Under the pieces are notes generated by a model. That model was not told where the DNA came from and did no database searches. It saw nothing but the letters and a program-made list of their open reading frames with translations. This document shows, in pieces, positions 49,240-62,190 of a stretch of 64,000 bases of DNA. Position 1 is the stretch's first letter. The number at the start of each line of letters is the position of its first letter. This DNA comes from Sipunculus nudus (taxonomy: Eukaryota > Annelida > Sipuncula > Golfingiida > Sipunculidae): positions 11,134,382 through 11,198,381 of the forward strand of contig CM049317.1 of the NCBI GenBank assembly GCA_026874595.1, given 5' to 3'. The position numbers and the translations under genes are program-made.

Positions 49240-49418
49240 CTTTTGTTTGGCTTTGTGCCACCAGACTCAGGAGTCGAAGATCTAATATTTTGAATAAGAG
49301 ACATTTGAAGGCCCAGGCTGACTGGGCCTCATTTGGTAGGTATAACTCACCACGTGACTTTTTTTTTATAAATAAACAATGGAAAGTCAATAGCATGTAT
49401 AATATAAAAATAAAATGG

Positions 49419-49865
49419 TCTGCATATATGTGTCCTTGTGTATTTTTTGTTTTGGCTGAGCAATACCTCCGACAGTTCTCAATTAATATTCTATGAATAT
49501 TCGAGGAGGAAAGGGGTTTGGGCCAAAGACATAAAACTTTTATTTTTTGGCTGATCAGTAAAATTAGAATGTGGATCTGGTCTCATCTTGTTATGCACTT
49601 TATTTCCTGATTATGGCATAGGTCATGTTTATTTTTTCCGTATAGCATTTCTAAATATGTCTCACTGCTCTGCAAAATATACATCTTAGATAGTTTTGAC
49701 TAAATACATTTTCTTGTTTAAAAAGCATTTCCTTTTTCAATTCGGTGTTTCTAATTATGTTTGTTGTATTACTTAATTTTTACAACGGATTTCAATGAAA
49801 ATATGGACTGTAGATTAGGCACCAATGAATGCTTCCGTAACGCAGATTTTTGTACTCCGTCCAGT
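49419..49865. other. Spacer between the two older duplication units
   Basis: No match to either unit and no gene signal seen. Confidence 0.4.
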
Positions 49866-50053
49866 CTGGCCTATTTTTTATAAAAGCTCCAAGTGATACT
49901 TACAGTTTATAAAGGTCAGATAGGTGATTAGCCTCCTTTATATTAAACATGTGATAGGCTGTACCTTTGAAATGTGTCTATATGGCTTCTTTATTTTATA
50001 TATTTATTTAATTCTGACTTAACTCGACTACATTTACTACTTCACTTACCTCC

Positions 50054-50110
50054 ACGAAAGTATGTTCTGTCTTCTAAATAAAATAACCGGTTAACAAAAG
50101 TGTTATTTGT
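50054..50110 (-). promoter_or_regulatory. Second copy of the TRIM leader exon
   Basis: The minus strand reads TTTCGTGGAG|GTAAGTGAA, the same donor as at 41754, preceded by similar sequence (TTATTTTATTTAGAAGACAG). It faces the TRIM gene, so it could serve as an alternative first exon about 9 kb upstream. This is inference from sequence conservation only. Confidence 0.35.
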
Positions 50111-50704
50111 GAACGGGCATGTACATATATTTGCTTTCACAGATAAAAAATAACAGCGACCTTTTTTTATTTGTGAATAATGAAAACGTGGGCCGTATAA
50201 GGACGGCAACTGGTCATTCTAAGTTTCCTTTTTAACATATCCAGTGTTAACAATATTACCAAATTTAGAATACAGGAAAATACAGAATTGTATAATGATT
50301 TGACGACCATTCCATAAATTTCACTAAGATGGAGAATATTAAAATAATATCTACAAGGTTTCCTCCGAAACACTTATCATTAATAGGTTGATCACCATCA
50401 TCGTCAGTGCTTCAGATACAGATTTAAAATCTCTTAGTCTTTAACTTACGGTAAATGGGCTCATTTATGCCGGGAATTTTGATCAGGGGGTAATAAATAA
50501 AAGGGAATTAAAAAAATTTAATTAACCAGTCCGTGTTTTGTTATATTGACATCTCGATGACCTCTCAATACTCTTAGGAATAAATTTTGGCACGTCTTAT
50601 CTTTATTTAACAAACACAGTTTTGTGATATATCTCTTCTCTAATCCAAGAGATGCTATACAACAAGATGTAAAAATATATATAGGCCCAGGTATATAGGC
50701 ATAT

Positions 50705-52265
50705 AACAACATTACCGATGCATTGTCAAAATTAATTGTTTAAAATGGTAAGGTCACGTGTATGGACTTACTTGATGTTAATATTCACTGTTTCATGACA
50801 GACCTGCTCTCTATGTTTTTCGTAAACACAAGCCGTTCGTCTTTCATAATATAAAGAAATTTCAATCCCGGTGAGTTTTGGAGGTAAAGTACGGCCATCA
50901 TTCCGTTATCAAAGAGCACTTACAAAAATTGGGTGTGTTTCAACCCCTGGCCTGGAAATTATATAATTACGATAGGATGACCTGTGTTCCGATGAGGTGT
51001 TTGCATTGTGACTATTGAAATGATTTAAATTTCAAATATTCTAGACTGGTAATTTCGTGGGTGGTGAACAACAAGCTGTACCTTTTACAGTCTAGATAAA
51101 GAATATGTTTCCTTGATGCAAAATGGGATGTTTGGTCGCAATGTGCTTTCTTGTTTGGACTATTGTTTTTCTTTAATAAATATCCAGGTGCGTTACGTGT
51201 GTTTGAGTTTTGCTTTTTTTTATATTGTTAAAGTTTTTTCGAGAAGAATCGTGCATTTATTTTGCATTTAGTTCAATAAAAATAGACGGTATAAATTTTA
51301 TATTTGAAATACTTAAAACCTGAAAAGATATATAACACATCCAAGAATGACGTTTATTTTCTAATGGACACGCCTTTATTACTTGTCCTTTATATACCAG
51401 ATTATTTCCATGAGAATATTAAATTTGTAAATAGAGCGAAAACCTTGCATAATGATTACTTATTTAAATATATATTTCAGCTAAATGTGTGAATTCTGCA
51501 TTTGTGGAAAGTATATTTTATGGCAGGCCACGTGTGTGCTATAACTTACCAGATACCCGACAGATAGGGGCTATAAAACAGCAATACAATGGCAAACTGG
51601 ATAAACTTTCACTTGTTAGGCAACTAAGTTTGCATACCATATGAGATCATGTTACATATAATCATATTATGATGCCTCTCCCAAAAATATATTTACTAAG
51701 ATACCGCGTGGGGCTGTTGAGGGGATACGTTTTATCAAACGACCCATCGTGCTTGTTGACAGATTTAATTTTATCATGTACATATAAGCGTAGCGACCGT
51801 TCAGTAGAATTGTATTGATATTTATAGTACACATTCACAGAGTTCCTATTGTAAATAAAAAGTAGCTAAACAATTTCAAATTGGGAAGTTTATGATTTTT
51901 CTCTGTAAATAATAGTCCATGCAGGTATCTATTCCCCAGGAAGAAATTATCATATACAATAATCATGCCATTCTGCTAAATCGTCCAAAATACTCCTGCT
52001 TATAAACGATTGCGTGTTGGGTCTTATTATACAGATCTATGGGTTATATAACAGGCACGCAATTAAACATATGACATCGATGGATATGTAGATATAAATC
52101 ATCGAATTATATTTATAATTATATTTAGTCTCAATAGATTCACAGGCTTCACCAAAATAGGAACAGGTGCCACAGATTATCCAAGAGGTATGTGCTACAG
52201 TCAACATTTATACTGGATCCCCCAGTACTGGATATGTAGTTTGCTGTATTATTTTATTACTGGAA
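50705..52265. mobile_element. Unclassified ~1.5-kb dispersed element
   Basis: This block is absent from unit 1, where flanking matches close up around 43090-43205. Part of it (51488-52205) recurs at 63490-63970 in the same orientation, e.g. GTGAATTCTGCATT and CGTGCTTGTT. It is therefore a repeated element rather than unique DNA. No transposase frame was recognised. Confidence 0.5.
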
Positions 52266-55200
52266 TACCCACTGTGTCATCATGCATCATGAGACGATAC
52301 AATTTACATGTAAAGACTGTAAAATTTCAGAGAGTTATCACTTCCACATAATATAGATTTTTTAGTTAGTCAACAATTAAGTGAGACAATAAAATAACAT
52401 GTATGGGAAATATCCTTGTGTGATCTTTTTCAACAAAAAAATAAAATTAATTGTCAGACTTGGGGAAAAGAGTGAGACTTGGGGTTATTTCGGATCGATA
52501 AACCTCAACATGCCATGCTTAGCCTGGATAAATACTGACTACATGAGCTGTCAATATTGTAATGTAAACTTTTTTAAACGCAGGTGTCATAACATTTGCT
52601 GTGTTTGTATACTTGATCAGAAATACTAATGTTATAAGATTTAAACTACTAGCGATATGTAGGATTTTGTTACCTTTAGAGCAGTCTATTAGAAAATGTT
52701 TATGTTCTAACACAGCTCACAGGTGTACTGACAAATCTCTTCGGACGATTTAATTTATATGTACTCATCAGAAGCCGATCTGCGTGTACACACTTATCAC
52801 TTCGAACCAAAATACCATCTGTAAACTATTGATACATATTACATAAGTACCCCCGATCCCATTACTATTACGGTTATTATATAAATTAGAAAGCTTAAAG
52901 AAGTAATTATGAGTAATTATGTAAAGAGCTTTATCATGTGGAGACTGTTTTTTTGCCATGGAAACTTTCATATACTTATTTTTATATCTATAGTGCACGC
53001 AATAAGGTAACCTTACTAATGAACAATAAGGAACCTTTGCAATGAAATATCTGGCATATTTCAAATCTATAAAAGAGAAACTTCCTCAAAAAAGCGATGT
53101 GACACACAATCCTTGATTTTAGTTCCCCGATATTATTGTCGAGGTGAGATTCATGGTCATTATTTGCATGGAAAAGAATGGCATAATGGAATGTAGAAAA
53201 GACTGTATCTAGATTTGTTTATACCGGAGGACCTATAAGGACTCCTTGAAAATAATATGTACATGTACACTGACTTGTCATGGAACAATTTTTAAAATCA
53301 TAAAGTCAGAGGCTTTGTCATAAAACCATTACTAAAATATTTGAACGACCGAGTGGAAAAAAACCGAGACAGCTGGGGGAGTTTACCCTCATTAAAGGAC
53401 TGTTAATGTTTTCAGCTTTGTCATTCATGCTGCTTTTTCTCACTTGTAACAAAGGATTCGGGTTATATTTGCTCATTTTTAGAACAGGTGTGTATTAATC
53501 ATAATTTTTGGTCTGTTGGAGGAAATAGGAATACATATAAAAAACTCTCAGGATAAAAGTAGTAATCATGCTCGGGAGAAAGAGATAACACACGTAATTT
53601 ACGTAGAGTTACATATTTTAATTAGGATTTTTACCATATTGAAATTAACGAGAACTATGCAAAGTGAGTATATAGAAAAGTAGAATCCTTACAAATATCT
53701 GACAATAGATTAAGAAAATTACACCTGTAAGATTTCTAATAATCGTTACCTGAAAAGGCAAAAATTGTCAAAAGACATTAGGTCGCATGCGGAGATGGCA
53801 TTTGAAAGTGGTGGGGCTAAAAACACATAACGCCACAGCCAGCAACTATGGTTGTTAGTTGCATCGTGCCATATAAATACCTTAACATGAATTACCGGCT
53901 CAGTGACAGAAAGAAATACCTAAACTCGAAATTTTGGTCATGTAGTCGTAGAAGTAAAAGAAAAAGGAAATTATTGCTACGTCAGCCATCTATAAAGAAT
54001 TTGGAAATCCCGTTGTGCCAAAGGTCATTAATACCCTAGATGCAATGATGCAATGGTTATTAAATACCTTCAGATAACATTTATTCATGCTTGTGAGAGG
54101 TATGTATGAAAGCTTTACTGTATTTTTTTTATTTTGCACATTAAAATACGGATAACTGGTAAGTTTTGAAATTTGATGTACACAATTCTTCGACGTACTG
54201 TAGCTAATCTGGAATTTCCATGCTGAACTTGTTCCCTTTCATGGGTATATAATTCTTGTATGCAGCAGGATAAGTCATGGGAGCAACGTTTCTCCTCTCT
54301 CGTTATACAGGGGAATAAATACTCAGTACGTTGAGCAGAGGAGTAATTGAATCTGTTTTTCTGCCATCCTTGTTCTCAGATATTGCGTAAACATATATTT
54401 GTAAACACATGCCGTTCAGGCCTTGTGGACAATTGATCTATTTGTGGATTCATGCCTCTTGACACAATAGCAGGTTCTGAGCATGTTGCAACATGTATCA
54501 ACGATTGAAAATAAATTGACGCAAAATATATGGAGGATCAAAGGAGGAATATTAGGACCATTCCATGTTAATCTATATCAGATTGTAAATGCAGGATTGT
54601 GAAAATATTCATCTTTGTAAATGTCCAAACAGTTATGGTATCTTTCACTTCCGACGTTCTGAGGACAATAAAACAGCCAGGTTTACAGAGCATCTAGAAT
54701 ATCTAGGATATACAGATCTGAAATATTAGTTCATCCTAAGTATGAGTACACATTTAGATTACTGGTTTCTACGGGCTATATCATTTTTATGAAGGGTGAC
54801 TGTTTTCTTGCCAATTTCATTAAACGGAAAGTTGTTTTACATATATCATGAACTGGGCATGGCAATTGTCTGTTTCAAGAACTAAGTAGGGTAGCCCAAA
54901 AATGGGTCAATTCAGACATGCAGCAGACAAATGCTGCAAAATATGTAGACCGTAATAAGCGGCACAGTGGTGGCCTGTAATAAGAATTCAATTGGCAAGG
55001 TGATCGCTTTTACATATTTCAAGTACTTCCGGTAAGTGAACCACGGGATCATTATCAGCATCGTTCTAGTACAACTTGTACTTTTTAAATAGCCGATTAA
55101 GCCACGTAAATAAGTTCAACTTTTAAAAATCATTCTCCACATGTACATTATGCTCACGCTGAAAATCGACTCTTTATGGTCCATCTCCCGATTGAAAGGG

Positions 55201-55631
55201 TCAATCCCCAGGGTAAGTTTTCATTTTATCCAGCTTATATCTCGCTTTGATAGGGCACCTTATGTCTCAAGGATTTACAGATTTTCATAGAGCATAAATT
55301 GCTCTCCCATGTGTGAGAAAGAGCCTTAACATGTTACCACACATTTATGCTCTTTATAAAATATCTTGCAAAAAAGAATAGAGCATATATATGCATATAT
55401 ATATACACACACATACATGGCAAAGTCTAAGCATTTAAAGGAAAAAATCAGCAAACATGAGCACACCTTTACAGCCTTCGTAAGTTATACGTAAAAATAT
55501 GGGAATAACTTTGAGCTGCTGTTATTGAATCACGCTTTACTCTGCGAAACTACATGATTCTTACGTTTTCCATTTTATTTTCACGATAACATGAGTGATA
55601 ACATATATCCTCCTGCTAGGGAACACATCCG

Positions 55632-55632
<1 letters not shown>

Positions 55633-55681
<49 letters not shown>
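55633..55681. repeat. (TA)n microsatellite
   Basis: About 24 TA units. Confidence 0.95.
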
Positions 55682-55685
<4 letters not shown>

Positions 55686-55869
55686 GTTCTTTCTAGGCTG
55701 TTAGCAATACACTGATGGCAAAGTGATGTAATTAATGTAAGCATGGGCCAGTTCCGACACCATGCACGGATTAGATTTCTGATTCGGTTGTTTCCAGAGT
55801 TGTGATAACTAATATCTTTGTGCTGATGCATCATTCCCCTATTTATCTTAGTTGATGGAGCATCTTATC

Positions 55870-55924
55870 CCCGAGGGTTAATATCGCGAAATTAAAACCC
55901 TCGCATATAAAATGGCAACCACAG
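55870..55924. mobile_element. Fragment of the CTGTGGTTG MITE family
   Basis: Contains GCGAAATTAAAACCCTCGC and ends GGCAACCACAG|TA, matching the right end of the MITE at 21500-21930. The left part is missing. Confidence 0.6.
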
Positions 55925-56335
55925 TAAATAACACATATATGATAACGCACAAAGAATACTTTAGACGTTATCTAAATAAGTTAAGCTTACACAGGATCAT
56001 AGTTATGAGATATGATTATGAAAGTGAACTAATACCAGTGTCATTTATTTCTTAAACAACAACAATATATATATATATACACAATACATCATAAATATAT
56101 GAGCGTTATCATATATTATTATAATAAAGCTTTTATCTAAATAATTATGTAAAAAATATTAATTTATGTCTTATTCAAAAGCTAGATTTAAGAATCTTAT
56201 ATCTCTTACCACATAGCAGATATAAAGAGCATAATGTATTGACAAAATATACTGCTTATATTTTAAAAAATTAACATGATATATACATCTGATAATCATA
56301 TTGCACTGAATCATTTTTAGATGGTGAATTTTGAT

Positions 56336-56547
56336 CTGGCTTAGTCAAGATCCTAATTGCAATATGGCCTAGTCCAGTTTAAAACTGGCCTAGACCAGAT
56401 ATATATTGAGAACCCAATCGTAACTGGCCAGGTCCAGTTTACAACTGGCCTAGACCAGATCCCAGTCGTGATCTGGCCTAGACCAGATCCCAATCTAGAT
56501 CTGGCCTAGGCCAGTTCTAAACTGGACTGGATCTAGATCTGGCCTGT
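56336..56547. repeat. Cluster of CTGGCCTAGACCAG palindromic modules
   Basis: About seven copies of the near-palindrome CTGGCCTAGACCAG lie at 56336, 56364, 56385, 56423, 56444, 56472 and 56500, spaced about 20-40 bases. The 56500 copy (CTGGCCTAGGCCAG) is perfectly palindromic. Unit 1 of the older duplication lacks the cluster. Confidence 0.85.
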
Positions 56548-57785
56548 GACACACACACACACACACATGCATATATATACAGCAATATTCTACAGAGTGT
56601 TTGTATCGCATTAGCCATGTATATCCGAAAACACGCCATTCACGCTGTAAAATTGGTACAGGTTTTTGCAAATAGACAGAGCCTACCTGCGTACCGTGCA
56701 GATATGAGTGACCTGAATGTTTAAATATATATTTTTTGGTTAAGAATGTCAAGTGCTCGATCCCTGCTGTAAGACAGGAAGTAAAGTCCAGTGTAATTAT
56801 TCAGAGTGTTACTAAGTGTATTAAAAAATGACTCACCTGAATAGATGGAATTATAAATACCCGTCACAGGGAAATGCGAAGCACGGTGACCTTTTTCCTA
56901 TTTATTATTTACGAAATGTTCATCTGTGTAGCGTACAGAATATCGACAGGACTAGCTGTGTAGGACTGGGTTTCTGCTATAAAAAATGTTGGTGCATATA
57001 CAACATACCTAAGTTTACCTTGACACATCTACCGTTAGTGTTAGAAACTAGAATGAACTGGTAACTACTTGGGTGGTAACCCCTGTCTATGCTGAAAAGT
57101 TAAATCGCCTTCCCTAGAAGGCAAACAGAGTAAAAGAGGTAAAAGCAATTGAATTAATCAATTAACCTGTAAACATGTAAACATTTTGGATACAAATATT
57201 ACCTGAGAAAGTATGTACTGGTTCACGCCTGGTTTAATTGCATACGCACATCCATATGACTCCATTTTGAACCGGATGGCTATAAAGGCAACAGATTTAT
57301 ATCACTTTTGTTTGCTTTCCTGACACGAGACTCGGGGTTGCCGTGAAGAGCACTTAAATAACGAGGGCATGAGGCCGTTGGTCATAAAACACGGAGTTAA
57401 AGTACAATGAATTATTCAAGGATAGTGGCTGATGATTCATACATTATCATGGCTGATTAGCGGAAGCTTTGCATAAAATCAGAAATTTCCCAGCATATAC
57501 AGTACTTTCCACTGGAATTAGGTTGAAACAATAGAGATGCATGAACGAATAATGCCAGCCCCGGTAGCTTTTTGCATAAAGCAAGAGCAAAGACGTTATT
57601 ACCCTTTTCTACAATGATAAAATGTGAGACTAAAAAGGAACACAAATTCCAGTGCTTTGAATTAGAAACTTTTGTAGCTGTCTATGATTCGTTCGGTAGG
57701 TATAACTCACCATCTTGCTATGTTTTTTTTTATAAATAACCGATAGATAGTCAATAGCATGTATAATATAAAAATGAAAGACCGT

Positions 57786-58773
57786 GCCCCCTTCAAATTT
57801 GCGGATAAAGGATATAATCCACATGCGTTTTTGTGTTCCCAAATGTCTTTCCATATAAACTGGTACAAAAATTGTTCTTTGTGAAGTATACATCTGCGCT
57901 GCCTGTCTATTACTCTGAACAGCATTTTAATTTCACATTGGTTTTGATGAGTTATATATAATGATTTCAAATTTCATTCCAACCTATTACAATTGTCTCC
58001 CTCGGGAGGCCGCGCTTTCTGTGCGGCTTTCATACCATTAACCATAGTTGTATCACCTACTCCATCTATGGCTTTGTATGTTACGGAATATCTAAGTGCT
58101 GCTACAGTACCCCTTTGCTCATATCTCAACCTAAAGTCATTAAAAAAAATAATGCTTAAGTTGATCTGTGATACACTTTTTACGAATGGGAAATGATCTT
58201 TCCTATATATCCTCAACCACGTAAGATCAAACTTGTAATTAGATTTTAATATGAAAATTACCTATTTAATAAAACTGAATAAGTTTAAATTGAAATTAAT
58301 TATTTTTCAAATTAATCCATTAACAGTACTTTAAATTTGAATGATGGCATGTATCGACTTGATGTGCTTCCATACATGACAATATCTATTAGCAAATATA
58401 GCAGAAATGCTGAATCGATCAATGATAAATAATTACAAGGGACATCACTTAATGAACTCCTGTGTCAATGTAAAATGTAGTAAGCAACATCTATGCTGGC
58501 GTAATATCTGTGAGCATTTCTCCTCATAGATCAAATAATTTCAAACTTTAAAGTTGATATCATTATTGATAATTATAATGCAAGGGGGTTATCTATGAGG
58601 GAGCCGTGCTTTTAGTAACGTCGTTACTTCATATTTAGAGGATCAGAAACTGTGACAGCCGACCGTATGTATGTCATTTATCAAATACCCCAGTGATGGC
58701 TGTAGCTATCAGCAGGGAATTTTACTGTCACATTGATAATGCGATGAGTAAAGAAAGGCTCCAGGCTTCATTT
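57786..58773. other. No gene seen
   Basis: No supported exon. A palindrome GTAACGTCGTTAC lies at about 58615-58627. Confidence 0.35.
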
Positions 58774-58812
58774 ACACCTGAAGAAGGGGGCTGTACCCCC
58801 GAAAGCTTGTGT
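58774..58812 (+). ncRNA. Hammerhead-like hairpin 3
   Basis: Order: ACAC, CTGAAGA, an extra A, stem GGGGG/CCCCC with loop CTGTA, GAAA, GCTT, GTGT. The outer ACAC and GTGT can pair. The stem differs at nearly every position from the motifs at 13221 and 24163 yet stays fully paired. The downstream CTAGTCTA...TAAGGTATCA resembles sequence after the other two, so they belong to one element family. Confidence 0.5.
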
Positions 58813-61186
58813 CTAGAGTAACAACACCAGCTAGTCTACATTAAGGTATCATATATCTGCTTCACTTACTCATGAGTAAAGAAACTTAAGCTGTATATTG
58901 GGCCAACGATGTTCAACCGGCTACTTAACCCAAACGCATACAACAACCATCATATTTTGAAATATTACTGGTAAATTTCATCTCTTTGCAGGTTCAAGTG
59001 GACATCAGAGTTCTAAGCATATCACTACTTTCAATGGCTTCGATTCTATATAATGTATAATTTTCATTATTTGGATTAAAGGGTTGAATTAAAAACCGAA
59101 ATATGCATCTTGGGATTTAAAAATGACGCAGCAAAAGGTTGGCGAATAGGACAGTCCATAATATGTTTTTACACGCATCCCTGGCCAGACGTTTTCAATA
59201 TTTTATCGGCATATAGAGGCATATTATTTAGAATTTGTCACGAAATTGGTAGCATCATTCAGACTCGATCTGTTTTTCAGCCGAAGTGCATATTTTTTTT
59301 TAAGGGAGATATCCAACCTTACGTTAAATGCATCTAATTTAGCCAATGGGAGGACCAACTCATGGGAATATGCATACGAATACGGCAACATTATATTGTA
59401 CATACGAAAAGACATTACATTAACAACTTCTCAACAACATCATGTACTTCATTGTATTCCTTATAATAGGTTACACACAAAACATACGTTCTACCGCTTC
59501 GCTAAAAAAGCAAGCTTTACCAGCAGGGCCAGAAGAAACGCTTTTGTGTGCACGGTTACAGTTTATATAAATTATTATGCATTGATAATTCAATAAAAAC
59601 ATTACCCTGCGGGATATTACATTCGATACACGAAACAAAGAATTAAAGTGAAGCCACTGGTGTAGTGATACTGGATACATCTATCCAAGTGCAAAATAAA
59701 TTTCGAGGTCCTCATATCTAACCATCGAGTTGCTTTTTTTTATCTATTTAATATATTTTATTGTGGCATGTTAGCGGAATTCCTGTTAATGTTTTAGCAG
59801 GACAGAAATACATGTTTAACTGACGCCCATTATTTCCATGATATGAAATTGTTCAATCAACAACCCTGAGAACAAAGACGTTCGAGTTACTTAATATGTT
59901 GTTCCGCTGTAGCAGGAAGTACTAGTATATAGATCACTAGAAAAGCCTTTAGAAATGGTTACATTACCTGTCTGGATATTAATCCAGAGCGTTCTTGATT
60001 GTTCTTAACTAAAAAATAATTTCTAGGTTCTGAACGTGTTTTCTCAGCTATTCTCACATATTATTTTATTCCCGCATCATTCTATTCTCGCACCATATCA
60101 TATTCTCTGCCATTACTCACTTGATGGAGACGGGGGAAGGCTATGCACGAAATGGCTCGCCGATTACTTCGAAACACCTAGTTATAGGATGATTCGTTTT
60201 GTATTCACCTCATTATTCTTCAGCATTCAGATGGGACATTCTTGTCGGTGTTTTATGCGTGCTGGTTCTTTACTCGGGATTGTTAAACTAAAACTTCATT
60301 TAAAAAAGTGGTCTTAAATGTAGATGTTTGCATGAAAATTGCATTTTATCTAGAATGGTGGAACCAATTGTAGAAAATAAACACTTAATTATGGAGACAA
60401 AACAACTGCAGAACATGAAGTTTGAACGTTTTGTTAATTTCAGACATAAATATAAGGAAGGCCACAAAGCCTAACAATAACGATCCAAGATAAAGATGCA
60501 GTTTTAGTTGGCTCACATGAATTACAACACCAATTTTAGATTGAGAATCTTATACAAACATATTGCACAAATCATACTGTATGGTTATGTGTAACTTCGC
60601 AGATACTTAATCGTGACTTTATTTCAGGAATATAATTGGTTTGGGGAAAAAATCATTTTCCGGATTGCTAGGATAGACTTGACTATACAGGCATAGCAGC
60701 TTAAGTGCAAGATTCTGAGAATCTCATATATAGTATTCCACAATGAGAGGAACTAGAAGGTACAAAGCATAGGTTCTTTATGTTTGCACTTTCCGATACT
60801 GTGTAAAATTAGTAGTGGGGATGCGTTTAATGTGGTATAGAAATGTAAGGTTAAACGAAACAAGAAGATCTAGTCCAAAGGGTGAGTACTCAAGCACTGA
60901 CTCTGGTTAACTTGAAGTGAGTACAAAAACTAATAAATTTAGAAGAAGCTCAGCTTTTTGGGTTAAACCCTCTTAGACTTAAACTTATGTAATTAATCAT
61001 GCATTGAACGACAACAGTGAAATAAATCAGTATCAGACATGTTAGCAAAAATATCTGATGTATTAGTTTAATATCATTTCGCATTTTCAGAAAGTGTTGT
61101 GTGCAACCTTATTTTATTTTGTATTTATATATACATATATGTGTGTGTGTGTGTGCATGTGTGTTACAGCGATTGTCTGAATTCAG
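58813..61186. other. No gene seen
   Basis: Only short chance open frames; no recognisable domain, RNA or terminal repeat. A short (TG)n tract lies near 61140-61155. Confidence 0.35.
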
Positions 61187-62190
61187 AGAATACACGTATT
61201 CCTAACACTTTCAGTAAATACGCGAAATTACTGATTCACTTGGGGAATATGTATTTACTGAATGGTCTGGGAAATACGTGTATTTCCTAAATGTGAGGCC
61301 CCGGAATTTTACGTATCTACTGACATACTAATCACAGACAACAATCTTATTTATTTAACAATATCAACAAAACCATTTCTGAGTAGAAAATAACATGGCA
61401 TTTCTCGCGTTAACTTCCTATTTTTTTAATTTTTTTGGATGCAAATATATTTCATTAATTACAAAATAAACATAAAACACTTTTTACCTGCCTACATAGG
61501 TATGGAATTAAGTAAATTTGCATGTTTATTAATTTAGCTAGGCCGACCATGCAAGTGTTCTGAAATAACTTACTTAATAAGCAGATGCTCTTTTTACTGC
61601 ACTGTGCAGCGGCTTCTTTAACATCAACCAGTAAGATGTAGCACTCAGCTTTCGGTATTAAAACAGTTTTATCCTCGCTTGTCTTTTCAGTAGTTCTTGT
61701 TTGAAGACTTGTTCGGTGCTGTCTGCAGACATCTTTCTGGTAGGAGTGTCCAGAATACACACGTCCTCTCCCAAGTTCCGCTGTTTTTTTCATAGTTTAC
61801 TGAGATAAGGTCCCATGATAAAGGAAACAAGCTTCTCTTTAACATGAATTCGCTGCTGAAACCCTTTAACTCGGACCACGTTTATGAGTGGGAGTAAAAT
61901 TTGGGAGCAGTGGTCTGTTTCAGTACTTCCCTGAAACCAAATTATGAAAATCATGGAAATGAAGAGCAATAGCCTATTTAAAAACCATTCAATAAAATAT
62001 GTTAATGAAAATGAAGCAACAGGAGCCCTCACCTAATAAGAGAAAGTCTGCATACATTAAGTGCAACACCTTCAGTAAATCTTGATAGAAAGTGCCCCTT
62101 AAATGTAGGAAATACAAGTATTTCCGAGACTTTCAGAAGATACACGTACTACCCGAGTGAATCAGTAATTACACGTATATTTGCATATAT
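61187..62190. mobile_element. Foldback-type element with ~95-bp inverted arms
   Basis: The left arm (about 61187-61310) and the right arm (about 62091-62184) are inverse of each other, sharing GGAAATAC-GTATTTCC, CTGATTCACTTGGGG/CCCGAGTGAATCAG and AATGT near the inner edge. Each arm contains smaller palindromes such as GGAAATACGTGTATTTCC. The ~780-bp interior has two minus-strand open frames (61793-61455 and 62032-61790) in different frames, without a recognised domain. Long structured arms are typical of foldback or large MITE elements. Confidence 0.65.

Larger units (their letters stand above)
41548..49418. repeat. Older tandem duplication, unit 1 (~7.9 kb)
   Basis: Collinear blocks match unit 2 at many points: 41548/49866, 42430/50175, 43600/52570, 45270/53690, 46000/54400, 48000/55510, 48700/56830 and 49340/57690. 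Identity between blocks is patchy with many indels, so it is much older than the 9.5-29.5 kb duplication. No coding exon was recognised in it. Confidence 0.75.
49866..57785. repeat. Older tandem duplication, unit 2 (~7.9 kb)
   Basis: Diverged partner of 41548-49418. It contains an extra 1.56-kb block (50705-52265) and extra sequence around 55630-56560 including a palindrome cluster. Conserved islands include putative splice donors on the minus strand near 50054, 56838 and 57705. Confidence 0.75.

Noticed and set aside
61455-62032. A gene inside the foldback element
   Set aside because: The two open frames are out of phase, lack recognised domains and have no clear splice link.
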